Source of the DNA: Macrothele yani
Taxonomy: Eukaryota; Arthropoda; Arachnida; Araneae; Macrothelidae
NCBI GenBank assembly: GCA_039090855.1
Contig: CM077023.1
Span: forward strand, 79,335,127-79,399,126
Direction of reading: 5' to 3'
Length of the DNA: 64,000 nt
Positions 22,801 through 33,491 of the stretch are shown here, one piece after another. Every line of letters begins with the position of its first letter. Within the stretch, counting starts at the first letter, position 1. The position numbers and the translations under genes were made by a program. A model generated the notes under the pieces. The model saw nothing but the letters and a program-made list of their open reading frames with translations. It did no database searches and was not told the DNA's origin.

Positions 22801-22965
22801 GCCAGGTACATTCCAGCTGCCGGAGACTGAGGGCCTAGATTTAAGTTGTGGAGTCATTTTGGAGGGGTTTGGCCATAACTCACCACGCTGGCCAAGCGGG
22901 TTGGTGAGTGTGGGATAGCATTTCCTCTAATCCTGATGGTATAGTTATACCGCTATTGGCGGTCA
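19868..22965 (-). mobile_element. RTE-type non-LTR retrotransposon, copy A
   Basis: On the minus strand it runs from the 5' leader (CGCCAATAGCGGTATAACT) to a 3' (ATC)n-complement tail at 19875-19894, next to a TA-rich target. The short 3' UTR and trinucleotide tail are typical of the RTE clade. It lacks about the first 100 bases of the 5' end present in the 40.3-43.5 kb copy. Its 5' end directly abuts the 3' tail of copy B. Confidence 0.9.
19905..22860 (-). pseudogene. RTE endonuclease-reverse transcriptase, copy A
   Basis: The endonuclease N-terminus (LATCNGRSLSSDSRLLE, near 22700) is followed by a stop, then by an open stretch with GEDLIELKSGHLFYYRGTD, MGDFNAKIGQ (22317) and GSDHRLV. A stop at 21247 replaces a Cys codon before LNEGKIP. 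RT motifs follow: LLHKKGDIEDLRNYRPISLL, then a duplicated RET-like segment with frameshift near 21060-21080, then FIDYEKAFDSV and LRFADHVVIF. The catalytic FADD of other copies is FADH here. It would otherwise nick target DNA and prime cDNA synthesis. Unlike the two copies in the palindrome, its endonuclease lacks the 17-base insertion. Confidence 0.88.
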
Positions 22966-22967
22966 TA

Positions 22968-24055
22968 TATCATCATCATCATCATCATCATCATCAATGT
23001 CAACCATTATCAATCCACTGCTGGACGAAGGTCTCCCCAAGTTTCCTCCACATCGGTCTGTCTTGTGCCAGTCTCCTCCATGTCACTCCCGCATACTTTC
23101 GAATTTCATCCACCCATCTTCCATGTGGTCTTCTTCTGGGTCTTTTCCTGTCCCTTGGAATCCAATCTAAAGTTTCGGCTGTCCATCGATGGTCTGTCCT
23201 TCTTGCAGTATGTCCAGCCCATTGCCATTTCAGGGATTTAACTCTGATCATGATGTCTTCCACTCTTGTCATTTTTCGGATCCACGAGTTCCTCTTCTCA
23301 TCTCTCCTGGTTACACCAAGCATGCACCTCTCCATGCTTCTTTTATTTGTCTGCAGCCTTTGTATGTCTCTTTTAGTTAATGTCTACGTCTCTGCACCAT
23401 ACGTAAGCACTGGAAGGATGCATTGATCAAACACTTTTCTTTTAAGACATAATGGCATATTGCTCTTGAAAATTATGCTGTTTCGTCCAAAAGCTCTCCA
23501 GGCAAGTTTTATACGCCGATTAATTTCTTCATCAATGCGACCCTCACTTGATATCTGCTGTCCAAGATAAACGTACGTGTCTGTTATCTCCAGCTTTTCT
23601 CCATCAATCGATAAATCTTCATTTTGTGTAAAAGCATTGAACATCACTTTTGTTCTCTAAAAGTTCATTTTTAATCCCACTTCTGTACTCTTGTCAGCAA
23701 GTTCCTGGATCATACTCTGCCGCTCTGATGGGGTAATTGCAAAAATGACTATGTCATCAGCAAAACGAAGGTGGGTTAGATAATCTCCATTAATCTTTAT
23801 CCCTTTGTTTTCCCAGTTCAGTTATTGAAAGACATTTTCCAATATGGCATTAAAGAGCTTCGGAGATATGGTGTCAATTTGTCTCACTCCTTTTCCAATT
23901 TTTATGTGTGTTGTATTTTCAAACAGCCGAATCTTTGCACTTGCATTTTCATAGATGTTATTAATAATATTAATGTATGCATCTTCAATACCGCAGGATT
24001 TCAGAGCCATTGTAACTGCTGATGGTTTCACCGAATCAAAGGCTTTTTCACACCG
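22968..24055 (-). mobile_element. RTE retrotransposon, copy B (5'-truncated)
   Basis: The minus strand ends with the (GAT)n tail (22971-22996) and C-terminal coding sequence (WAGHTARRTDHRWTAE). Upstream lie ETDTYVYLGQQISSEG-type and FDSVKPSAVTMALKSCG segments in broken frames. It is cut at 24055 by a junction with a different RTE-like fragment. Coding is interrupted near 23383, 23660 and 23822. Confidence 0.85.
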
Positions 24056-24079
24056 ATGGACAACCAAAATATTAGACTG

Positions 24080-24529
24080 GAATCACTTGGAATCCAGTCT
24101 AAAATTTCGATTCTCCATTGGTGGTCTGTTCTTTTGGCAAAATGACCAGCCCTTTGCCATTTCAGTGATTTCACTCTGGTCAATATGTCGTCCACTTTAG
24201 TCATTTTCCTTATCCACGAGTTCCTGTTCTAATCTTTCCTGGCTACAACAAGCATGCGTCTCTTCATACTGCTTTCAGTTGTCTGCAGTTTTTGCATGTC
24301 TTTTTTAGTTAATGTTCATGTCTCTGCTCCATACGTAAGCACTGGTAGGATGCATTGATTAATCATTTTTCTTTTAAGACATAATAGTACACTGCTCTGA
24401 AAAATTGTACTGTTTCTTCCAAAAGCTCTCCATCTAAGGTTTATACGCTGATCAATTTCTTCATCAATGTGACCCTCACTTGATATCTGCTGCCCAAGAT
24501 AAGTGTAGATATCGGTTATTTTCAGCTTT
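24080..24529 (-). mobile_element. Diverged RTE fragment (C-terminal part)
   Basis: The minus strand encodes ITDIYTYLGQQISSEGHIDE and then PVLTYGAETWTL-like sequence. It is similar to copies A and B but clearly more diverged (for example RINLRWRAFGRNSTIF). Its upstream edge is joined directly to a Tc1 transposase fragment at about 24530. Confidence 0.75.
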
Positions 24530-25508
24530 CCCCAAATGTTGCCCAAATTGCGGGCACCATATCGGTTATTTCCAGCTATTCCCAGATGGTGCCCAAATTG
24601 CGGGCCAGTTCGCCAACACTTCGGGATGAGCGTTAAGTGACGTCCCATTATGTTCCAAACATGTTCGAACCGTGAGTGATCGAGCGATCGGGCTAGCCCC
24701 GGAAAAGTGCCGAGACTACAAAGGCAGGTCTGGGAGAGCCGTGCCGTGTGTGGCAAGGCATTATAATGTTGCAAAATTTATCGGCGATGCTGCGACAGGA
24801 ATAACAATAAAAGAGGTTGTAGAATGTCATCGACGTACCGTTGACCCGTGAGAGTGGTACGGAGGACTACCAAGGGTGTGCAGCTATTGTCGGAAATGGC
24901 TCCCCAGACAGTCACTCTCGGTGTGCGAGCCGTGTGCCGTTCCACGGTAAAGGCAGGATTCGTGCGCTGGCGGCTCGTCTCCAGACACGTATGAGCTCGT
25001 CATCTGAGCCAAGTGCAAACCTTGACTCATCACTGAAGACAACACGATGCCACTGAATACTATCCCACACTGATCGGGCCCGGCACCACTGCAACCGGTG
25101 CCGACGATTTTAGCTGGTCAGTAGTAGGCGAAGGAGTGGCCTCCTGCAATGTATTCCCCGTGCTGCAAGTCGTCTGGTAACGGTCCAGATGACCACCTCC
25201 GTACCTGTAGACGACGCAACATGGTCACCGATGGTTGAGAGAGTCGAATTCGGTTCTGTTTGTGCGGCTCTCTCAATTGCTTGATCCTCGCGTTCTGTCG
25301 TTACACTCGACCGCCCACTGCCCGTTTGCTGCTGGGCTGTGCCCTCCTCGACCCATATGCTCTAACATCGTCTGATTGCCTCGTCGTTCGGACCCAAATT
25401 CCTGGCTATACGGCGACTTGACCAACCGGCCTCTCTCAGTCCAGTCATACGTTCTCTCTCAAACTCGTTCAACTGCTCGTAGTGTGCACGGATCCGACGT
25501 CGATGCAT
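24530..25508 (-). pseudogene. Tc1-like transposase pseudogene (DD32E-type spacing)
   Basis: The start is placed at MHRRRIRAHYEQLNEFERER (25508), the usual N-terminus of this Tc1 group. A TAG replaces the Trp after IRRC. Later segments are WHRVVFSDESRFALGSDD (first catalytic D) and ALPHTARLSQTCLCSLGTFP, then SRFEHVWNIMGRH (the Glu retained). The second catalytic Asp is Tyr (QHYNALPH). The spacing between the second acidic position and the Glu is 32 residues. Several frame changes separate these pieces. The C-terminus is lost at the RTE junction. Confidence 0.8.
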
Positions 25509-25700
25509 CCTCACATTCCGTGGAGGTTAATGCAATTGCAGTCCACTGCCACAATTGTCCCTGCGCGCAAGCTTTGCTCTTGATATACCCTCCTCGATGC
25601 GATGTTCCTGTGCGCTGTGGCGGGCCACTTCTTCGTCACTGATTGTTATTTTTTAATCATTTGCATATTCGGCCTTGAGGTACTTGCATATGGAGTTTCA
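24530..25700 (-). mobile_element. Decayed Tc1-family element, truncated by RTE junction
   Basis: Transposase sequence runs on the minus strand from about 25508 to 24530 and is then replaced by RTE sequence, so the 3' end and its TIR are missing. The upstream terminus was not located with confidence, and 25700 is approximate. Confidence 0.7.
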
Positions 25701-28261
25701 TCAGGTTTCATCAGGATTCAACGATTTTCTCTCATTTGACAAAGTGAAATCCTGCTTGTCTGTAACGAGATTTGCTGGTGGTAATAACAAACGCCATGGT
25801 CATGGGAATCTGCCTTGGAATAAAATCAAACGTCAAATTTGTTTCACGTGGTGCTTCTCCGAATGAATGTCGGTGACCGCCTATTGAATTGCCCTGCATC
25901 AAAGTTAAAGTACTTACCAGGCCTCTTTGGTGTTCAGATTCCTGAATAAATGTAACGATTGCGTCAGCCTCAACAACAGTTTACTGGGCAACTGATAGCG
26001 TTTTTTAATCCAGAAACTCAAGGAGGAAGTTTACGTTTGGTATTTCATCATGTCTCCATAGAACGGGCAGTTCCATGTCCTCTAGCCTCTCTTTCAATAA
26101 ATCTTGTCTTTCGGAGTGAAGTCATTTCCGTTTTCTTTTGTTCTTGTGTGGGTGTGGGTGTGCGTGATGATTCTTTTGCATTTACATTTCTGCACTTCAG
26201 TAGATTGCTGCCATAAAACTCCCGCATTTTATCATTTGTTATGGGATCTCCGTTTCACATGCATCTGGTACTGATCATTGTCAGTGTGCCATTTCGAATT
26301 CCAACAGTCCATTCGCTGAATAAGTTTTCTAGGCACACAGCGGTCGAATTTGTTTTTATAATTAATGTCTTCGATTGGAATATAAATGGCTAACACTTAA
26401 TGTAGCCTTTAGTAATTTCTGAAGTAACTGTATCTTTGAAATCTCTCCCAAGTGAAAATCATTTTCTTCCAAACGGTCTTTAATGGATCATTTTATTCAT
26501 TTTATTTATTTATTTTGCAATAGGTAGGGTATTAGGTGCACTCGGTCAGTTATCCCACGACATAGAAGCCTCATACATGATATCAAATGAGATTCTCTAA
26601 TATTCAAAGCACACATCAGGTTAATTCTCATCGCTGAGACAGATGTCTTCCTTAGCGGTAGATCTGCAGTGCGTTATTTGACCGACTTTCAGTATGTTGT
26701 CAGCAGCATTTCCATTTGTTGCAAACGCAATTTAAAAAACCACAGTTCGTGTTGCACTGTAAGAAATAAGTGCTATGAATTCGCAGAAAATTCCTGAAAA
26801 TAACGTGCAGAAAATTTGCCTGTAGGTGTCCATCTTTTAACGAAGTTTCCGTTTTTAAAAGTTCCCGTTCCTTTTAACTTCATTCAGTACTTTTGGTCCG
26901 TTCTGGGGAGGGGGTCCGTATTCATACAGTAATTTTGAAAAAAAATCGACATCTGTAGCCGATTTGCGAAGACAGCATATTGTCTTCGTCTTGTCCTCCT
27001 TATTCTGTTAAAACCTCTGAGGAAATTCACCTGGTTCGACACACTGAGTCACACACGAAAAAAAACAGTAACAAATAAAAACGTTTAATTCAGTTTACCC
27101 CGACTTAAGAATTATCGTACCCGTGGTGAATCGGAGAATTCTCAGATTCCCGTATCAGCCTTACGGTTCCATTAGCGCAGAAAAACCCAGAAGCCTTCCC
27201 AAGACCTTTCTTTCCTACTAACGCTCAAGACTGTCTCCTCAAAGACCATGTGATCCTCCTCACCAAAGAATTTCTACATTCCTCTCCCCGAGAAACATCT
27301 TTTTAATCTCCTCCTTACTAAATGTCCTTACCTGTCTGGCTACATGTAAAATAACCTTAAACGCGCGTCTCTCATTCACACCCCCTAAAACGATGATCCA
27401 TTTTCCAGCAACATCAGGATAATACATTTCAAACGCCTTGGCATATTTATATTCTTATCTGAATCTAATGCTGCGAATCTGGCGTTGTTGAACGCCTGCA
27501 TGCTCAAAACATGCTTATCTTGACGACTTTGCCAAAACGACGCGAACAAAGAAATTCCACGTGGGAATCAGCATATTGATCCATATTTACAAAAATCATT
27601 TCCGAACCGCGGTTAGAGAACCTTACAATCTTGGTTTTCCGAAATCAAGTACTGAAGGGTCTGCTAGTGGGCAGAATCACTCGTCTTCTCAGACGTTGAT
27701 TCCTATCATTCAACATTTTCAGTAAACCCAATCGTTCCACATGAGCTTTGCCGCAGCTGGGCATTCATTTCTTTAGTGCTTACAAACAGTTGACTTAGGA
27801 TAGTCTGATGGCACTGCAGTTTCGCACATTGACATTTTCCCGATATGATATCCAACCGTCATTCTCCTTTGAAACTGTTAACCCTTCCTGCAGGTATCTT
27901 CCTGTTTTACCTTACAAATGACATCAGAGAAACGAACGGATGCATTTGACAGGCTACAAAAAATGCATGTTTCTTTACTTCACAATTTCCTCCAATCATA
28001 ACTGCATCCCATAACAGGGTAAGATGGAAAGATGTCTTTCTCTGAATCACAATAGTCTCGCTCATTTCTCTTCCAGTTTCATAAGCTCCAATCTTCCTAT
28101 CATTGATTTCGCTTCGATCGTTTGCTCCCCCTTTATTGGCAAACCTTTAAGCGTATTTCTTTTCATATTGATACAAAACTCAAAAATTGCTATATTTTCT
28201 TTAAATACTTCATTGCCTTTCAGCATTTCTTTGTCTATCTTTCATTGTGTCATTTTCATTC
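25701..28261. other. No gene recognised
   Basis: One inverted copy of the AAACGGAAATTT / CGTTATTTTC repeat lies at about 26757-26960. The rest shows no domain-bearing frame and no repeat I can name. Confidence 0.5.
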
Positions 28262-29270
28262 TGTATTCAATGGAAGTTCACGTTCAGTTTCTCTTCGCAC
28301 TTCATGTACGCTCCTGTCAGGGGCGTATATAGAACACCGACGTACAATTTGTTGTATTGCTTCCATGCTCTTGTAGAGCTGGCCGCGCTTCTGGTACTTT
28401 AGGAACCCCAAAAGATGATAGGCGGATGGTGACAGATCTGGACTGTAAACAGGGTGAGGTAAAAGTTCCCGTCCGAATTTCAGGATTTTTTCCGAGGTCA
28501 AACAAATAGAGTGGGACCTAGCGTTGTCGTGCTGGAGGATGACTTTCTTTTCCGGACTTTTATCACTCAATGCACGGCAGAGCTTTTCTAATGTTTGGAC
28601 ATAACAAGCTACATTTACGGTTTGTCCAGGCTCTAATACGTGAACCAGAATGCGCGCATCTGCATCCCAAAAGACAGTTCCCATAACCTTTGCAGCTGAT
28701 GGAACTGTCTTAGGCTTCTTCCTGATTGGTGAATGGAGATGGATGCCATTCCATGCTCAGGCGTTTTGTTTCAGGTTCGAAATGGTGGAACTAACTTTTG
28801 TCACTTGTCACAATACTGTGCAAAAAATCGGCCCCTTCATTTCGACACCGCTCTAGCAGTTGTGACGAGATGTTCTTTGCGCTGGCCTTTGTGGCCTTTT
28901 ATTAGTAAAGGTGGGGCCCAACGGGCACAAATTTTCCGATATCCCAAGCTGTCAATCATTTCCTGAACTGTATTTTGTGCTATGCCCAAGTTCACCGCAA
29001 TTTCAGCCACACGTGTGTCATCCCGAATTAAGGCATCAACCCCTTCCTTGTTGTGTTTCGTAGAGGCTGCTCGACGGCAACCCCCTACGAGACTGACCGT
29101 TAGCGTCTGTGAAACCGTCTCTTTAAAATGTTTCACCCACCTTCTCACACTGCTGGCGGCATCCATGCAAGCTGAAGCCTACGGTTAATATTGGCAGCCG
29201 GAATTCTCTCTTTCACAAGAACCTGAATCACAGAACGCAGACTGAACGATGTGTCATTACCGGCTAAATT
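28262..29270 (-). pseudogene. mariner transposase pseudogene
   Basis: On the minus strand, SLRSVIQVLVKERI starts the HTH region near 29265, followed by RRAASTKHNKEGVDALIRDD and NTVQEMIDSLGYRKICARW. The core follows: HSIVTSDKS*FHHFEPETKR (first catalytic Asp, with the next Trp now a stop), VILQHDNARSH (second Asp) and YSPDLSPSAYHLL. In the last motif the third catalytic Asp of mariner DD34D is Ala, at the expected spacing of 34. The C-terminus diverges after MEAIQQIVRR. No TIRs were found. It is a dead mariner, distinct from the Tc1 elements around it. Confidence 0.85.
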
Positions 29271-29596
29271 CTCTCGCGTCTGTTTGGTTACATGACTGAC
29301 GCTGGTGACATCATTTGGCATTCATGACCACAACGAAAGATGGCCCCACTGTCCACGAACTCTATTATTCTTCCAATGCGCAATCTGCCTGTGCAATGCA
29401 GATTTGCACATTACTTTCAGTATGACCTACGTAGGTCGCATTTTAACCAAAAACATTAAAAATGAAAATTAATCTGGGGGAGGGGGAAGGAAGGTTTTAT
29501 AAATACGCCCCCGTAAGTTGTAATCCCTTTTGTGGCGCATTTGAATTTGCTCTGAGACAGCATGATAAATCGGACTTGGCGGCCAACCCGGATATA

Positions 29597-30822
29597 CACT
29601 ACATTGACAAAAGTCATCTGACACCTAGAAGAGAAACACAACATAACATTTATTGACATACATTAGTACGGTGTCGGTCCACCTTTGGACTTCATGCATG
29701 CACTGACCCTTCGAGACATGCTTTCGACAAGATTTTGGAACCCAGCGATAGGTATGCGCTTCCATTCAGTACATAATGCTGCCGCTAACTGTTGCTTAGT
29801 AGTAAGCCTTGGTTCCAAACTTTTTATGCGGCGCTTTAATTCATCCCATAGGAGATCAGTAGGATTAAAATCACAACTCTGTGCTGGCCAGTCCACACAC
29901 GAAGCAGAGTTATCGTTAAACCACACCCTAACAGTCCTTGCTTTATGGTTCGGTGCATTATCCTGCTGGCACCAACAAGGCTCGGTTCCATAGTATTGCC
30001 ACAGAGTTGGTAGGGCATATTTGTTCAGAATATCGAGGTAGACGTGCTGGTTCACAGGTTTGTTCACGATAACCAATGGGCTGGGACCATACCACGAAAA
30101 ACACCCCCACACGAGTACACTGCCAGCTCCAAACATGACCGTAGGAACAGTACACTGTGGTAAATAGCGTTCCCCCGGCTGCCGCCATATCCACATACGG
30201 CCATTAGACTGATGGAGCATGTATCTGGATTCATCAGTCCATAGGACCCGTTTCCATTCACCTACAGTCCACGATAAATTTTCTTTAAACAATGCTGAAC
30301 GACGAGTAGCATTCCGATTGGAGATAAGCAGCAGCACGACCATAATAACCCATGGAATGAAGTTCTCTGCAAATCGTACGTGTACATACCGAGGTTCCAG
30401 CATTTTTACTCACCTGCACACTGAGGTCTTGTGCAGTACTCCGTCGATTAGCTGTAACGACTCTCCTGAGGCTTCGACGTCCTCTATCACTGATATTCTT
30501 TGGTCTGCCGGTGCGTTTCGTTGCTTCAGGCACGCCATGTGTCTTCTTATTCAGTACATCTAAAACAGTTGACTTGGGTATGTTTAAACGCCTCTCGGTT
30601 TATCTAATGGACAACCCACTAATATAACACCCAACAATCTTTCCTTTCTCAAAGTCAGTTCTCTCCCGCGACATTTTCACTCAACCTCACAATGCGATAT
30701 GGTTGCGGTCAGCTGCAGGCTTGTTTTTATACCGTTTGCAGCTGTACCGCGCATCTTAACAACGCAGAAGATCCGTTCATTTGCTTTTGAAGGGGTGTCC
30801 GGTGATTTTTGTCAATATAGTG
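29597..30822 (-). mobile_element. Tc1 element, complete ends
   Basis: The left terminus CACTACATTGACAAAAGTC and the right terminus, which reads CACTATATTGACAAAAATC on the minus strand, are inverted repeats flanked by TA (29595-29596 and 30823-30824). The length of 1226 bp is normal. The next Tc1 begins 17 bp beyond its right end. Confidence 0.92.
29663..30674 (-). pseudogene. Tc1 transposase pseudogene with Asp in place of the third catalytic Glu
   Basis: The start is MSRERTDFEKGKIVGCY (30674). A stop follows LSIR, then a frame with PEATKRTGRPKNISDRG, and finally a 246-codon open stretch. The core has TDESRYML, QQDNAPNH and, at a spacing of 34, NPTDLLWDEL where Tc1 normally has NPIEHLWDEL. 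The flanking SPD is also changed to SCD. The C-terminus (SRRVSACMKSKGG) is intact. A DD34D triad is normal for mariner but not for Tc1. With a stop and a frameshift present I read it as decay, not as a new active site. Confidence 0.88.
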
Positions 30823-30839
30823 TATATATGTACACTGTA

Positions 30840-32255
30840 CACTCAAGGATAATGAAGTTTGCGCACCAAGAAGGAAGAATCGGATTGAACTGAAAGTTTA
30901 TGGACGTAATGATACAGATGAATGATACACATGATGGCAAAAACAGGGCTGCAGGACAATTATAGAGGGATCTGTGACACGCAGTCCAGTCATCTTCAAT
31001 AGTGCGTTGCACTGCCTCGTGCGGCGATACATGCTGCAATACGATCCGGCATGGAGGCAAGCGGACGCCTTGTGGTGTCCTGCGGCAGACTGACCCACAC
31101 GTGTTGGACGGTGTGCCCCAAATCCCGGATAGTGCGGCACGGCGGCAGCCGGCGTTTCAACTGGTCCCACATATGCTCGATATGAGAGATGTCCGGGGAG
31201 CGGGAAGGCCATGGAAGTGTCTGCACATGACATAGGCAGTCCTGGGCAACGCGAGCCGTGTGCGGGCGCTCATTATGCTGCTGGTATAACCCACCTGAAA
31301 TACCGGCCAGGAATGGGAGCACATGGTGCGGTAGGATCTCATCCACATACCGCTGGCCCGTCAATGATCCATGTACCACTGCAGGAGCTGATCGGCCATC
31401 GTAGGCAATGGCTCCTCAGACCATAATGCCTGCAGTGAGGGAGGTGGGGCGCTCTATTGCGAAATTGAGATTATGCCGTTGACCCGTGGACCTCCACACT
31501 CCGACACGATCATCATCTGTCCCCAAAACGAAGCGGAACTCACCGCTAAACACCAGCCGTCACCAGTCTGTGGCGTTCCACGTCGCTCTGGTATGACACC
31601 ACTGTACACGGAGCCGGCGATGTTCGGTGTTAATGGCAGTACACGTAAGGAGCGCTGGGATCGCAGATTCGCTTTCGCGAGGCGTCGGTAAATGGTGCGT
31701 GGGAACAAAGGAGCCTCTACATCTGCCTGTACAGTGGACCGGGTTCCCGTGGTATCCTTTTCGTTCCTAACGCAGGATCCGTCGATCCTCTCTACCGGTG
31801 GTCGTCCTGGTACGGCCGAAGCCGCTCCGCCGTGTGGCAGTGCCGTCAGGTGTCTGCTGCTACCAACACAGTCGGACGGTATGGTCAGAACGATCCACGT
31901 AATGGGCCATACGGCGCGCCGACCACCCTGCGGTTTTCAGTCCGATGATCATGCAAGCCTCTCTCAAAGTCCATATGATGCGTAAATCGACGTTTCTGGT
32001 GTCTACCCGGCATTCTTGTTACTCTGTATTCTTGCTTGCGTCGGCCGGTGCTCTTCGCTTTCATGGGGCATCGACTACACGCCGGTTTATAAGGCTGCTG
32101 GTTTGTGCTTGCAGTGCCACCACAGTGTGTGCGGTGATGTGCACTCGAATCAAATGTGGATCATTTGCATACCAGTACACACTCTAACAATTTGCAAAAT
32201 TTCGATGTTGTAGCATGCTTTCTTCTAGGTAGGCAAATTTCATTGTCCGTGAGTG
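30840..32255 (-). mobile_element. Tc1-like element of a second family
   Basis: The left end CACTCAAGGATAATGAAGTT and the right end, read on the minus strand as CACTCACGGACAATGAAATT, form a TIR of about 40 bp. They are flanked by TA (30838-30839 and 32256-32257). It is 1416 bp long, longer than its neighbours because of long untranslated parts. Confidence 0.9.
30996..32013 (-). pseudogene. Tc1-like transposase pseudogene (DD32E-type)
   Basis: The start is MPGRHQKRRFTHHMDFERG (32013), the usual N-terminus of this group. After frame changes come FPRTIYRRLAKANLRSQRSL, an FRFGDR-type segment near 31530 and MVHGSLTGQRYVDEILPHHV. The end of the core reads YQQHNERPHTARVAQDCL and SPDISHIEHMWDQLKRR. 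The second catalytic Asp is His, and the Glu follows after 32 residues. The C-terminus PDRIAACIAARG is intact. It is from the same group as the fragment at 24.5-25.5 kb but is a separate insertion. Confidence 0.87.
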
Positions 32256-32265
32256 TATGTATATA

Positions 32266-33491
32266 CAACAATGAGCCATTACATTATGAACATCCCCAGC
32301 CTAGAGAAGTGAGAGCGCCTGGAGACCGAACGGTAGCGCAGGTGAAGTTCACAGAGCAGTATATATACAACCCGAGGACCGGCTTTCGGTTAGTAGAGTG
32401 TTCGGATCAGAATGGGAAAAGCTGACGATTTATCGGAGTTTGATAAAGGACAAATTGGGATGACACGGCGCCTCGGAACTACGATCTTGGAAACGGCACG
32501 GCTTGTGGATTGTTCACGTTTCGCTGTAGTGAGTACGTATCAAAAGTGGTGCACAGATGGCCAAACGACGAACAATCATCCAGCAGTGTGTCATCCGCTG
32601 CTCATTGATGCCAGAGGGGTGCGGAAACTGTCGCGCATTGTTCACAGCGACCGCAGAGTCACAGTGCGACAAATCATCCGCCCCCACGGCTACTGCAGTG
32701 GTGATCAGGGCAATGTGTCACAGCACACAGGTTCATGGCAGACTTCTGCGCATGGTCCTGCGCAGCCGAAGACCCAGTCGGGTCCCTATGCTCACTGCAC
32801 GTCATCGCCAACAACGCATGAAATGGGCCCAGGACCATCGAGATTGGACCGTGGATGACTGGAAGAAAGTTGCCTGGTCTGACGAATCAAGACTCCTGGT
32901 GCATCACGTAGACGGCTGAGCCCGGATACGCCGATTACCAACGGAGGCTATGAAACCTGGATGCAGTGCTTGACGGAAACAGGCCGGAGGAGGCGATGTT
33001 AGGCTGTGGGCGATGATTTTTTTGGACACTTTAGGCCCCATTATCCTATTACCACAATCCGTGACAGCTGTCAGGTATCTGAACATCGCTGCGGACCAAG
33101 TTCGCCCATTCATGGCAACTTGTGTTCCCTGCTGGTGATGGCTATTACCAACAGGATAATGCGCCATACCACACTACCAGAATCGTCAAGGAGTGGTTCG
33201 AGGAACATGCTGGTGACTTTCTGTTAATGCCCTCGCCTTCAAATTCACTTGACATGAACCTAATCGAACATTTGTAGTTCGACTTGGAAAAGCGGGTTTG
33301 CGCTAAATCACCACCACCCCGAAATGTACTGGAACTGGTAGACCTGCTGTTGACATTATATTACCAGATACCCCAGGATACCTATCGCCACCTCATCGAA
33401 TCGATGCCTCGCCGAGTGGCCGCTGTTTTGAGGGCTAAAGAGGGTCCTCCAGCTTACTGGTTAGGTGGTCATAATTTAATGCTCATCGGTG
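32266..33491 (+). mobile_element. Tc1-like element of a third family (DD36E type)
   Basis: The termini CAACAATGAGCCATTACATT and, on the minus strand, CACCGATGAGCATTAAATTA form an imperfect TIR flanked by TA (32264-32265 and 33492-33493). The length is 1226 bp. Only 10 bp separate it from the element on its left. Confidence 0.88.
32412..33465 (+). pseudogene. Tc1-like transposase pseudogene (DD36E spacing)
   Basis: The start is MGKADDLSEFDKGQIGMTRR. A frameshift near 32700 leads into LRSRRPSRVPMLTARHRQQR and VAWSDESRLLVHHVDG, followed by a stop. The second half has YYQQDNAPYHTTRIVKEWF, then LIEHL*FDLEKR with the Trp mutated to a stop, and ends with MPRRVAAVLRAKEG. The second Asp and the Glu are separated by 36 residues, the spacing of DD36E Tc1/mariner families. 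At least three frame changes and two stops make it inactive. Confidence 0.87.
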
